This document shows positions 20,051 to 27,980 of a stretch of 45,437 bases of DNA, one piece after another. The notes under the pieces were generated by a model. It was not told the DNA's origin. It searched no databases and saw only the letters and a program-made list of their open reading frames with translations. Made by a program: the position numbers and the translations under genes. The first letter of the stretch is position 1; every line of letters begins with the position of its first letter. The DNA is from Muribaculum sp. (lineage in GTDB: Bacteria > Bacteroidota > Bacteroidia > Bacteroidales > Muribaculaceae): assembly GCA_023664085.1 (NCBI GenBank), contig JAMPGE010000001.1, positions 139,464 through 184,900 on the forward strand, given 5' to 3'.

Positions 20051-20425
20051 TTAGACTGCGGCGATAACCTCTATTTCCACGAGGGCCTTCTTGGGAAGTT
20101 CCTTCACAGCGAATGCGCAACGTGCAGGATAAACGGCCTTAAACTCTTCGGCATAAACTTCGTTCATGGGTGCGAAATATTCCATGTCGGCGAGGAATAC
20201 TGTGGTTTTAACCACATTGTCGAGAGTAGCGCCTGCTTCTTTAAGGATATGCTTGATATTTTCGATGCTCTGACGTGTCTGAGCTTTGATATCTGAGGGC
20301 ATTTCACCGTTTTCGGCATTGATGGGAAGTTGACCGGATACAAAGATGAGGTTACCGGCCTGCACTGCCTGGCTATAAGGGCCGATGGCGCCGGGAGCAG
20401 CCTTAGAATTTAGTTCTTTTTTCAT
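20051..20425 (-). CDS. ridA: RidA family reactive enamine/imine deaminase
   Basis: RidA hydrolyses reactive enamines and imines such as 2-aminoacrylate released by PLP-dependent serine/threonine dehydratases. The 124-residue chain has normal length, with GPYSQAV, LIFVSGQLPI, the acid-proximal VVKTTVFLADM and the C-terminal PARCAFAVKELPKKALVEIEV. Arg102 and Glu118 correspond to the substrate-binding Arg and catalytic Glu of the family. It is monocistronic, with its own terminator. A possible 33-residue ORF ends 11 nt upstream on the same strand. Confidence 0.95.
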   Translation of the reverse strand: MKKELNSKAAPGAIGPYSQAVQAGNLIFVSGQLPINAENGEMPSDIKAQTRQSIENIKHILKEAGATLDNVVKTTVFLADMEYFAPMNEVYAEEFKAVYPARCAFAVKELPKKALVEIEVIAAV

Positions 20426-20436
20426 TGGTAATATTA

Positions 20437-20538
20437 TTAGATTGATAAAAGGATCGATAGAATGATAAGTAGTTGATAAAAATTAACCGATATAAATAGT
20501 AAAAATCTTGAACTATAAAACTTTTTCTTTTTGGCCAT
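20437..20538 (-). CDS. Possible 33-residue small ORF upstream of ridA
   Basis: An ATG frame on the minus strand starts MAKKKKFYSSRF and continues as a hydrophobic stretch rich in Leu, Ile and Ser (QLLIILSILLSI) to TAA, 11 nt before the ridA start. A basic head and one membrane-length hydrophobic segment could form a small membrane protein; alternatively the Leu/Ile codons could form a leader peptide. A -7-like box TATTTTTG lies upstream (20600-20607, minus strand). No clear Shine-Dalgarno site is seen, and chance in AT-rich DNA cannot be excluded. Confidence 0.25.
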   Translation of the reverse strand: MAKKKKFYSSRFLLFISVNFYQLLIILSILLSI

Positions 20539-20647
20539 TTTGACTCTGTCTCTCAGCTTAATATATTATATTAGGCTTCGCTCCAAAGCCAAACTGTCTC
20601 AAAAATAAATAAGTTTTATATGTTCATTAATTTTTATCAACTACTTA
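20466..20647. repeat. 21-bp perfect inverted repeat, 140 bp apart
   Basis: The arms 20466-20486 and 20627-20647 are exact reverse complements (core AGTTGATAAAAATT). Between them lie an AT-rich spacer, a small hairpin GGCTT...AAGCC (20574-20590) and a -7-like box. No transposase and no obvious target duplication are visible. Together with the possible small ORF this describes the gene-poor region 20426-20717. Confidence 0.7.
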
Positions 20648-20680
20648 AGTAATTATCCAATTGAATGAAATGCAAATCAT

Positions 20681-20710
20681 AAAAAAAGGGGATGACCGTA
20701 AGCCATCCCC
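20681..20710 (-). terminator. Terminator after tRNA-Thr
   Basis: A 7-bp stem (GGGGATG at 20688-20694 with CATCCCC at 20704-20710), followed on the minus strand by seven T residues. It begins 8 bases after the tRNA 3' end. Confidence 0.8.
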
Positions 20711-20717
20711 GGTGATG

Positions 20718-20790
20718 AGCCGCGAGTGGGACTCGAACCCACGACCTTTTCGTTACGAATGAAATGCTCTACCAACTGAGCTATTGCGGC
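20718..20790 (-). tRNA. tRNA-Thr (anticodon CGT)
   Basis: Read on the minus strand, a 73-nt cloverleaf: acceptor GCCGCAA with TCGCGGC (one A-C mismatch), D arm GCTC-AGTTGGTA-GAGC, anticodon loop TTCGTAA (anticodon CGT, codon ACG), T arm GTGGG-TTCGAGT-CCCAC. CCA is not encoded. The anticodon stem resembles E. coli thrW. A promoter precedes it and a terminator follows it. Confidence 0.93.
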
Positions 20791-20828
20791 TTTGAACGCG
20801 AAGATACGCGTTGTAGTCAATTACTATG

Positions 20829-20859
20829 CAAAGTTAAGAATTTTATTTATCTCCGCAAA
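20829..20859 (-). promoter_or_regulatory. Promoter of tRNA-Thr (minus strand)
   Basis: On the minus strand TAACTTTG (20829-20836) follows a TTTG (20856-20859) after 19 bases. The tRNA 5' end is 39 bases downstream of the -7 box. Confidence 0.7.
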
Positions 20860-20971
20860 AAATTTTTTACACTTTTTATAAGTTGTCTTGACTAAGAGCC
20901 CATTTAATAAAATTTTTATGGCTGGGGCAAAGTATAGAAAAGTGCAACGAATATTTTTAACCGTATGGCAA

Positions 20972-21006
20972 AAGAATCCCCAAGTCTCTACGACCTGGGG
21001 ATTCGG
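20972..21006 (-). terminator. Terminator after gdhA
   Basis: A 9-bp stem (20974-20982 with 20996-21004; GAATCCCCA with its complement), a 13-base loop, and a short TTTT on the minus strand. It lies 41 bases after the gdhA stop. Confidence 0.65.
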
Positions 21007-21044
21007 TATGCATTGTGATACTCTAAAAGAGTGTCTTTTGCTTA

Positions 21045-22385
21045 TTAGATGATGCCTTGACCCATCATAGCGTCGGCAACCTTCATGAAGCCTGCGATGT
21101 TGGCACCCTTCATGTAGTTGATGTAGCCGTCAGCCTGCTTGCCATATTTCACGCACTCGTGGTGGATGGATTCCATGATCTGGTGGAGCTTGGCGTCAAC
21201 TTCCTCGGCTGTCCACATGAGATGTTCGGCGTCCTGAGTCATTTCGAGACCGGAAACGGCCACACCACCTGCGTTCACAGCCTTACCGGGAGCGTAGGGC
21301 ACCTTGGCGGAGATGAATGCGTCGATAGCTTCGGGAGTACATCCCATGTTGGATACCTCAGCGCAAAGCATTACGCCGTTGGCGATAAGAGCCTTTGCAT
21401 CTTCGCCACCGAGCTCGTTCTGAGTAGCGCAGGGAAGAGCGATGTCAACTTTCTGCTCCCAGGGTTTCTTGCCGGGGAAGAAAGTGGAACCGGGGAACTT
21501 GTCAGCGTAAGGAGCTACAACGTCGTTGCCGGAAGCACGGAGTTCGAGCATGTATGCGATCTTTTCAGCGTCGAGGCCGGCGGGATCGTAGATGTAGCCG
21601 TCAGGACCGGAGATGGTGACAACTTTGGCACCGAGTTCAACAGCCTTTGTAGCAGCACCCCAAGCTACGTTACCGAAGCCGGAGATAGCTACAGTCTTGC
21701 CCTTGAGATCTGTGTTCATATCCTTTGTAAGGAGGTTCTGAACATAGTAGAGAGCACCGAAACCGGTAGCCTCGGGACGGATCAGGGAGCCGCCGAAGCT
21801 GAGGCCTTTGCCAGTGAATGTACCTGTGTTTTCGCGGGCGAGTTTTTTGTACATGCCGTACATGTAGCCTACTTCGCGGCCACCTACGCCTATGTCACCG
21901 GCGGGTACGTCGCGGTCGGGACCGAGGTTACGCCAAAGTTCGAGGATGAAGGCCTGGCAGAAACGCATGATTTCAGCGTCGCTCTTGCCGCGGGGGCTGA
22001 AGTCGGATCCTCCTTTACCGCCACCCATGGGAAGAGTGGTGAGGGCGTTTTTGAATGTCTGCTCGAAGCCGAGGAATTTGAGGATGGACAGGTTTACAGA
22101 TGCGTGGAAACGGATACCGCCCTTGTATGGGCCAATAGCGTTGTTGAACTGTACGCGGTAGCCTATGTTGTTTTGAACTTCACCTTTGTCGTCTACCCAG
22201 GTTACGCGGAATGTGAAGATACGATCGGGCTCTACCATACGCTCGATGATGCGAGCCTTTTCGAACTCAGGATGCTGGTTGTAAACCTCTTCTACAGAGA
22301 GGAGAACTTCGTTAACAGCCTGGAGGAATTCCTTCTCACCGGGGTGTTTGGCCTCAAGATTGGCCATGATTTCATTGATGTTCAT
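21045..22385 (-). CDS. gdhA: NADP(H)-dependent glutamate dehydrogenase
   Basis: A hexameric-type glutamate dehydrogenase of 446 residues that aminates 2-oxoglutarate with ammonia, a main nitrogen entry in gut Bacteroidales. Substrate and catalytic motifs are intact: GPYKGGIRFH (Lys88), PMGGGKGGSDF (Lys124), PAGDIGVGGREVGYM with the catalytic Asp, and the coenzyme loop ISGFGNVAWGAA. Assignment to NADP(H) preference follows the family and close E. coli GdhA likeness; it is not proved by the sequence. A strong promoter at 22431-22461 and a terminator make it a single-gene unit. Codon use is strongly biased, in keeping with high expression. Confidence 0.96.
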   Translation of the reverse strand: MNINEIMANLEAKHPGEKEFLQAVNEVLLSVEEVYNQHPEFEKARIIERMVEPDRIFTFRVTWVDDKGEVQNNIGYRVQFNNAIGPYKGGIRFHASVNLSILKFLGFEQTFKNALTTLPMGGGKGGSDFSPRGKSDAEIMRFCQAFILELWRNLGPDRDVPAGDIGVGGREVGYMYGMYKKLARENTGTFTGKGLSFGGSLIRPEATGFGALYYVQNLLTKDMNTDLKGKTVAISGFGNVAWGAATKAVELGAKVVTISGPDGYIYDPAGLDAEKIAYMLELRASGNDVVAPYADKFPGSTFFPGKKPWEQKVDIALPCATQNELGGEDAKALIANGVMLCAEVSNMGCTPEAIDAFISAKVPYAPGKAVNAGGVAVSGLEMTQDAEHLMWTAEEVDAKLHQIMESIHHECVKYGKQADGYINYMKGANIAGFMKVADAMMGQGII

Positions 22386-22430
22386 GTTAATCCAGTTTAG
22401 ATTTTTGGTTAATTGGGTTAATTTCTACTG

Positions 22431-22461
22431 CAAAAGTACAACGGATTTTTTAATATCCAAA
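22431..22461 (-). promoter_or_regulatory. gdhA promoter (minus strand)
   Basis: On the minus strand TTTG (22458-22461) and TACTTTTG (22431-22438) are 19 bases apart. The leader would be about 40 bases. Confidence 0.75.
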
Positions 22462-22587
22462 ACTATTTCGGTTTTTTTTTTAATATTTTACGAAACCGCA
22501 AAGCTTTATATTGTATATCAGGCGATTAAACTGGTTCATTATTTTCATTATATGTCCCACAATACCGATATGGAAATGAGATAAAGA

Positions 22588-22612
22588 AAGCCCCGCTCCT
22601 TACGGAGCGGGA
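22588..22612 (-). terminator. Terminator after the OmpA-family gene
   Basis: A perfect 8-bp GC-rich stem (CCCGCTCC at 22592-22599 with GGAGCGGG at 22604-22611), loop TTAC, then CTTTCTTTAT on the minus strand. Confidence 0.8.
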
Positions 22613-22669
22613 CCGATTGAAGGGTTATTCTATGTTTGCGTGTAGCTCGCTTTTATGCTTTCGGGTTGA

Positions 22670-23932
22670 TCAGTCTTCGGAGAAGATTACGATTCGGTTC
22701 CAGTCGTTGGTTTCGTAAGGCTGTACGTTTGAACCGTCGTATTTCACTATGAGACGATCTTTGGAGATACCGTACTTGTTGACAAGCAGGTCGGCCACTT
22801 CGTCGGCACGGCGTTTTGAGAGGGCGAGGTTATATTCGGCATTACCGGTGTCTTTGTCGGCATATCCGCAGATCACTACGTTTTTCTTCGGGTTTGCTTT
22901 CAGCCATTCGGCGATATTGTATACGTTTACTTCCTCTTCAGGTGTGACAACGTCGGAGTTGATGGTGAATCTTACAGTCGACATCAAAGGCACTCCTTCC
23001 ACTTTCTGAACCACTGTCTTGTTTTCGGGGCAGGGGAGCTGGGATTCGAGTCCGGCGATAGTCTGGGCGCTTGCGAGGACTTCGGCGCGGAGATTGTTCA
23101 CTTCATTGTTGAGGCTTGCGATCTGGCTCATGTAGGCACATTCGTTGTATTCACCCCAGCCGCGGCCGCCGATGTTGAAGCTGAAACCGCCGTAGCAGGC
23201 CACGTTGGCTTCGATAGGCTTGCCGAGAGCCACATTGTTCCAGTTGTCGCCGTAGAAGCTTGCACGGGCTTCAGCAAAGAAGTCTACATATTTGCAAAGA
23301 CGCAGACGGAACTGGATACCGGCCGATACGGGAAGAGTCCAACTCATCTTGCGAAGGCCTTTGCCTGACTCACGCTCGATGTTTGTGGCGGGAGGAATAT
23401 TGCCGTAGGCGTCGCGAATGTCCCACATGCAGTCACCGCCAATTCCTACATAAGGAATAATGGAGAAGGGACGGTTGGGATTCACACCTCCGAGGGAGTT
23501 GAACATATCCCACATAAGTTCTACGTTGAGGTTGGCATGTTTGCCGCGAGTCCAACCATTGTGAGGCTGTTCCACCGTGGGGCAATCCCAGTGGATGGCA
23601 CCGCCAAGAGCATTGATTCTAACTGCCAGATAGGGAGAGAACCAGCGGCCGAAACCAAAGTTATAGACCGTAGTCATTTTCTTATGGTTAACGTAGTGGC
23701 CCGGGCCGCGCATGCCAATACCGCGCTCTACGAAGGGCTGGTTGATACCGGCGCCGATCTGAATAAACCAGTTGTCACGCCAATTTGAGAAATACTTGGT
23801 GGAATTATCGCAGGTGAACTCGGTGACACTGACAGCTTGTTCATCTACAACCACCTGTGCCTTCATCGAGGAAGGGGCTACGATGCCGGCGGCACAAAGG
23901 GCCATGATACCGTAAATGTGTTTAGCTTTCAT
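22670..23932 (-). CDS. OmpA-family outer-membrane protein
   Basis: A 420-residue protein with signal peptide (ends SMKAQ), an N-terminal beta-barrel (residues about 50-265, strands such as NWFIQIGAGINQPF, MTTVYNFGFGRWFSPYLAVRI, ANVACYGGFSFNIGG), a short coiled coil (IASLNNEVNNLRAEVLASAQTIAGLESQL, about 272-300) and a C-terminal OmpA peptidoglycan-binding domain (VRFTINSDVVTPEEEVNVYNIAEWL, then GYADKDTGNAEYNLALSKRRA). It anchors the outer membrane to peptidoglycan and is typically abundant in Bacteroidales. The 230-nt region before it is shared with the divergent LytM-like gene and has no clear TAnnTTTG box, but contains a short CT microsatellite around 24013-24023. Confidence 0.92.
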   Translation of the reverse strand: MKAKHIYGIMALCAAGIVAPSSMKAQVVVDEQAVSVTEFTCDNSTKYFSNWRDNWFIQIGAGINQPFVERGIGMRGPGHYVNHKKMTTVYNFGFGRWFSPYLAVRINALGGAIHWDCPTVEQPHNGWTRGKHANLNVELMWDMFNSLGGVNPNRPFSIIPYVGIGGDCMWDIRDAYGNIPPATNIERESGKGLRKMSWTLPVSAGIQFRLRLCKYVDFFAEARASFYGDNWNNVALGKPIEANVACYGGFSFNIGGRGWGEYNECAYMSQIASLNNEVNNLRAEVLASAQTIAGLESQLPCPENKTVVQKVEGVPLMSTVRFTINSDVVTPEEEVNVYNIAEWLKANPKKNVVICGYADKDTGNAEYNLALSKRRADEVADLLVNKYGISKDRLIVKYDGSNVQPYETNDWNRIVIFSED

Positions 23933-24162
23933 AACAACTTTATTTAGATGATACGTTTATAGGAGGAGTCTGCGGAAGATTAGTCGCTGTAGCCTTCAAG
24001 CCGGAGGTCCCTGTCTCTCTCTCTGGACTTATTTCCGTGTCCGGTCAGTTGGCGTCTGGTCTCTTTGACTTCCTATGCCATTATAACATTCGGCTTTTTG
24101 ATTCTGTTCACTGTAGTTTAAAATTTCGCGGATTGCCATTTTTTTTATAATTTCGCATTCTG

Positions 24163-25044
24163 ATGAAATGGCCTAAACGAGATTTCTGGCTCGCCCTCGA
24201 TGATGACGCACATCTCGAGCGGCTTGGAAGGCTACGCCTCACGCCCTGGCGAGTGGCGCTTTTTGCCGTGTCGTTTCTTGTAATATCGGTGATTTTAGGG
24301 GTTATCGTGGTGCTTGCCACTCCCATCAAGCAATATCTCCCCGGCTACCTTAAGGAGTCGCAGCGCGCCGAGGGAGAGGAGACCATTCTGCGCCTTGATT
24401 CCCTGAAGCTTGCTTACGACCGCAATCAGGCCTACATCAATAACCTCACCACTGTGCTCAACACCGGACGCGCCCCCTCGGCAGATTCTCTGGAAATGGT
24501 GATGACAGCCAACCGACTCACCCCCGATTCTCTGCTCGATGCTTCAAAGACAGAGAAAGACTTCGTGAAACGCATGCAGCAAAGCGAGAAGTACAATATC
24601 TCGATCTTGGCCCCGCTTGCCGCCGAGGGGATGATGTTTTCTCCGGTGAGCGATGAGTCGGTGATTGCTTCCGATTCGAAGTTTGACCACAAGGCACGGG
24701 TGCTTCTTCCTCCGGGCACCACCGTAGGCTCCATCGCCGACGGCACCGTAATCGGAGTATATACCGATCATCTCTACAGCACCGTTATAATCCAGCATCC
24801 CAAAGGCTTCATCAGCCGATATTCCGGATTAAGAACTGTACTGGTAGCCGAAGGAGACATCGTATACGGCGGTCAAGCCATCGCTCTGGCGCCTCCCTCT
24901 TCGTCCACCGTCGGTAAGGGCTCCGTCGGAGTGGAACTTTGGCATAACGGGTGCGCTCTGCTCCCGGAAGAATATATTTCTAACCAACCGCGGCTCAGTC
25001 CGCGTCAGGATGCCGACGGTCTTCCTAACCCCGACCGTCTTTAA
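24163..25044 (+). CDS. Membrane-anchored LytM (M23)-like protein lacking zinc ligands
   Basis: A 293-residue bitopic protein: short cytoplasmic head, one TM helix (31-52), an extracytoplasmic helical spacer (about 65-145) and a beta-rich C-terminal domain (156-270) of the LytM/M23 type (VIIQHPKGFISRYSGL, AEGDIVYGGQAIAL). In active enzymes zinc is held by HxxxD and by HxH before FEL; here the first region reads FDHKARV and the second VGVELW, and YxHL reads YSGL. The domain is probably non-catalytic, like EnvC or NlpD, which activate cell-wall amidases. It lies 5 nt before dxr and is likely in an operon with dxr and rseP. Confidence 0.85.
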   Translation: MKWPKRDFWLALDDDAHLERLGRLRLTPWRVALFAVSFLVISVILGVIVVLATPIKQYLPGYLKESQRAEGEETILRLDSLKLAYDRNQAYINNLTTVLNTGRAPSADSLEMVMTANRLTPDSLLDASKTEKDFVKRMQQSEKYNISILAPLAAEGMMFSPVSDESVIASDSKFDHKARVLLPPGTTVGSIADGTVIGVYTDHLYSTVIIQHPKGFISRYSGLRTVLVAEGDIVYGGQAIALAPPSSSTVGKGSVGVELWHNGCALLPEEYISNQPRLSPRQDADGLPNPDRL

Positions 25045-25049
25045 GAATT

Positions 25050-26225
25050 ATGAATATTAATGAAGTTCGCGAGATATCCTTACTCGGCTCTACCGGCTCT
25101 ATAGGGCGTCAGACGCTCGATATTATAGAGGAATATCCGGGAAAATTTCGTGCAGCCGCACTCACAGCCGACAAAAACTGGGAATTGCTGGCTGCCCAGG
25201 CCCGGAAATTCCTGCCACGAGTTGTAGTGATCGCACGTAAGGAATTCCATTCCCGACTTGTCCGGGCCCTGCAGGATCTCCCCATCGAAGTGCTTGCCGG
25301 TCCCGAGGCCATAGAATACGCCGCTTCTCTTCCAAATACAGACATTACCCTTACGGCCCTTGTGGGCTACAGCGGTCTGAAGCCTACCATCGCCGCCATA
25401 AAGGCCGGCAAGATTATCGCTCTGGCCAACAAGGAGACCCTTGTGGCCGGAGGTGAGATCATCTACCGGCTGCTGAAAAATTCACCGTCAAAAATCATAC
25501 CGGTGGATTCGGAGCATTCCGCCATTTTCCAATGTCTGGCAGGCGAGACAAGCCGCGAGGCCCGCAAAATCCTGCTTACGGCAAGCGGCGGACCTTTCCG
25601 CACCTTTTCCGCCAGCCAACTTGAGAAGGTCACACCCGTCGATGCCCTTCGTCATCCCAACTGGAATATGGGAGCCAAAGTGACCGTGGACTCCGCTTCG
25701 ATGATGAACAAGGGATTTGAAATGATAGAAGCCCATTGGCTTTTTGCCTGTCCGCCGGATTGCATTGAAATAGTGGTGCATCCGCAATCCATCGTGCATT
25801 CCATGGTGGAATTTAACGATGGATCCATCAAGGCCCAGCTCGGCGTGCCGGATATGCACCTGCCGATACGGTATGCCCTGGGATATCCTCGCCGATTGTC
25901 TACGCAGGCTCCCCCCCTCTCGCTTGCCCAATACAGCACCCTCACTTTTGAAGCTCCCGACTTCGAGCGCTTTCCGCTTCTCGGATATGCCTTCGATGCA
26001 ATCCGGATGGGGGGCAACATGCCCTGCATCCTCAATGCGGCAAACGAAGTGGCCGTGAGTTCATTCCTCAACGGCAGACTCCGCTTCACCGACATGCCCC
26101 GCCTGGTGCATAAGGTGATGGCCGATTCCACTTTCATGCATGAAGTGCAACTCGAGGATCTGGAGCAGACCCACGCCGAGGCTACTTCAAGAGCCCGTGA
26201 AATAATTACCGATAATTTAATTTAG
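25050..26225 (+). CDS. dxr: 1-deoxy-D-xylulose 5-phosphate reductoisomerase
   Basis: Dxr (IspC) converts DXP to MEP with NADPH, the first committed step of the non-mevalonate isoprenoid route. The 391-residue chain is of standard length. The NADPH loop LLGSTGSIGRQTLDII, the segment IALANKETLVAGG, the metal/substrate site VDSEHSAIFQCL, the flexible-loop region HPNWNMGAKVTVDSASMMNKG and the C-terminal NAANEVAVSSFL are all intact. It is followed by rseP after 51 nt, a neighbourhood conserved in Bacteroidales. Confidence 0.98.
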   Translation: MNINEVREISLLGSTGSIGRQTLDIIEEYPGKFRAAALTADKNWELLAAQARKFLPRVVVIARKEFHSRLVRALQDLPIEVLAGPEAIEYAASLPNTDITLTALVGYSGLKPTIAAIKAGKIIALANKETLVAGGEIIYRLLKNSPSKIIPVDSEHSAIFQCLAGETSREARKILLTASGGPFRTFSASQLEKVTPVDALRHPNWNMGAKVTVDSASMMNKGFEMIEAHWLFACPPDCIEIVVHPQSIVHSMVEFNDGSIKAQLGVPDMHLPIRYALGYPRRLSTQAPPLSLAQYSTLTFEAPDFERFPLLGYAFDAIRMGGNMPCILNAANEVAVSSFLNGRLRFTDMPRLVHKVMADSTFMHEVQLEDLEQTHAEATSRAREIITDNLI

Positions 26226-26276
26226 AATATACAACTGAGGTTTTCTCCTTTGAAATCCCCAAAATAGATTTTCCCA

Positions 26277-27974
26277 TTGGATACATTTCTTATAAAAGCA
26301 GCCCAGCTCATTCTGGCATTTGCCATTCTCGTAATCATCCATGAGTTCGGTCATTTTCTTTTTGCCCGCATTTTCGGGGTGAAAGTAGAGAAGTTTTATA
26401 TCTTTTTCAATCCTTTTCGCTCTCTTTTTAAATGGAAACCAAAGAAACATGTGGGCTCTCTGTCGAAAGTGAAGTTTTTCAACGATGAGGCCCGCGAGGA
26501 CTTTGAAGTCAACGAAGCCCTTGTGAAAGCCGAGCAAGCCCTCTCGGAGGCATCCTCCAATCTCAAAAAGCTTCAGAAAAGTTCATCTCCATTAACATCC
26601 CTCACTTCTATATTTGGCGTCAAAGCAAGTGCTGAAGACAACCGACGCGCTATTGCCGATGCGGAAGCAGAATTGGGTCGGGCCGAAGCCGAATACGACC
26701 GTTGCCTTAAGCTCAAAGCGGAACGCGATGATGCGGAATATACAGTGGAATGCACCGAATCCCGCTGGAAACGATTCTGGAAACACACCGAATACGGCAT
26801 AGGATGGCTTCCGCTGGGCGGATATTGCAAGATAGCCGGCATGATCGACGAGTCTATGGACCGCAACCAGATGAAGCAGCCTCCCAAGGAATGGGAGTTT
26901 CGCAGCAAGCCTGCGTGGCAGCGTCTTCTGGTGATGATTGCAGGCGTGCTTTTCAATTTCCTGCTCGCCATTATCATATATGCCGGCCTCGTCTATGCCA
27001 CGGGAGAAAAATACGTGCTCTTCAAGGATGCCGCTATGGGTATGGCTTTCAGTCCGGCAGCCCAGGAAGCGGGATTCCGGGATGGCGACATACCTCTTTA
27101 TGCCGATGGCAAGGACCTTGATGATCCAGCCAGCGCGCAAATGCAGATGCTTCAGGCCCGGAAAGTGACAGTGCTCCGCGATGGCAAGGAAACCGATGTG
27201 ACGGTTCCCAAAGACCTTATCCTGAAACTCGATGAGGAAGCCAAGGCAGGCACTTCGGCGATTCCGTTTATGACATACCGTATGCCCGCCGTAGTGACTC
27301 AGATACAGGCCGGCGACGGCGCCGACAAGGGAGGTATTCGCACGGGAGATGAGATTATCTCCGTAGACTCCGTTGCCACTCCCACTCTCAACCAATTCCT
27401 TCCGGCCCTTGCCGGCCACGAAAACCGCACCGTGGAAATAAAAGTGGTACGACGCCCTGAAGGGGCTAGACCGTTCTCTCCCGGCGACACACTCTCGCTT
27501 AAGGTTCCTCTCAATGCAGGTTCGAAAATGGGCATAGGTCTGGAGGTGAACCCGGCGTATTTCTACAAGGCTCAGGAGAAGAGATACTCTCTGTGGGCAT
27601 CGGTGCCCCGTGGCATCGAGATGGGTACCGATAAACTCACGGCTTATGCCAAGTCGATGAAACTGGTGTTTACCCGTGAAGGGGCACAGAGCATAGGAGG
27701 ATTCGGGGCGATCGGCAGCATCTTCCCCGAGAAATGGGATTGGATTGCCTTCTGGAACATCGCGGCGTTTCTCAGCGTGGCGCTGGCATTCATGAATATT
27801 CTGCCTATCCCGGCTCTTGATGGCGGACACGTGATGTTTCTTCTCTATGAAGTGATATTCCGACGCAAGCCAAGCGAAAAATTCATGGAATACGCCCAGA
27901 TGATAGGCATGACCCTTCTGCTTCTGCTGCTCATATACGCCAACGGCATGGATATAGTACGACTCTTTAAATAA
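26277..27974 (+). CDS. rseP: RseP-type site-2 protease with a coiled-coil insertion
   Basis: An intramembrane zinc metalloprotease (M50) that cuts membrane-bound anti-sigma factors and signal-peptide remnants. The frame has no ATG near its start; it opens at 26268, and TTG at 26277 gives the family start MDTFLIKAAQ. Zinc motif HEFGH is at 22-26; LPLGGY at 178-183; two PDZ-like regions, the second about 338-395 (GIRTGDEIISVDS); the third metal ligand is in NILPIPALDGGH (Asp515). Family members have about 450 residues; this one has 565 because residues about 58-169, rich in Ala/Glu/Lys/Leu and predicted coiled coil (ALVKAEQALSEASSNLKKL, AIADAEAELGRAEAEY), are inserted between the first TM helix and the LPLGGY hairpin, on the cytoplasmic side. 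Tandem repeats follow its stop. Confidence 0.95.
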   Translation: MDTFLIKAAQLILAFAILVIIHEFGHFLFARIFGVKVEKFYIFFNPFRSLFKWKPKKHVGSLSKVKFFNDEAREDFEVNEALVKAEQALSEASSNLKKLQKSSSPLTSLTSIFGVKASAEDNRRAIADAEAELGRAEAEYDRCLKLKAERDDAEYTVECTESRWKRFWKHTEYGIGWLPLGGYCKIAGMIDESMDRNQMKQPPKEWEFRSKPAWQRLLVMIAGVLFNFLLAIIIYAGLVYATGEKYVLFKDAAMGMAFSPAAQEAGFRDGDIPLYADGKDLDDPASAQMQMLQARKVTVLRDGKETDVTVPKDLILKLDEEAKAGTSAIPFMTYRMPAVVTQIQAGDGADKGGIRTGDEIISVDSVATPTLNQFLPALAGHENRTVEIKVVRRPEGARPFSPGDTLSLKVPLNAGSKMGIGLEVNPAYFYKAQEKRYSLWASVPRGIEMGTDKLTAYAKSMKLVFTREGAQSIGGFGAIGSIFPEKWDWIAFWNIAAFLSVALAFMNILPIPALDGGHVMFLLYEVIFRRKPSEKFMEYAQMIGMTLLLLLLIYANGMDIVRLFK

Positions 27975-27980
27975 AGGAGA

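Noticed and set aside
20466..20647. A complete insertion sequence
   Set aside because: Only 182 bp, no transposase frame and no target-site duplication; kept as an inverted repeat of unknown origin.
21057..22400. A 447-residue open frame on the plus strand across the whole of gdhA
   Set aside because: It mirrors gdhA codon by codon, is rich in His, Cys and Val without any recognisable domain, and arises from strong codon bias in gdhA. No promoter or start context supports it.
22348..22584. A 78-residue plus-strand frame overlapping the gdhA start and promoter
   Set aside because: It overlaps gdhA and its promoter, has no initiation context, and the AT-rich sequence yields such Phe/Ile/Leu-rich frames by chance.
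24013..24023. CT microsatellite before the OmpA-family gene as a phase-variation tract
   Set aside because: Only about five CT units and outside the coding frame; too short to claim slippage control.
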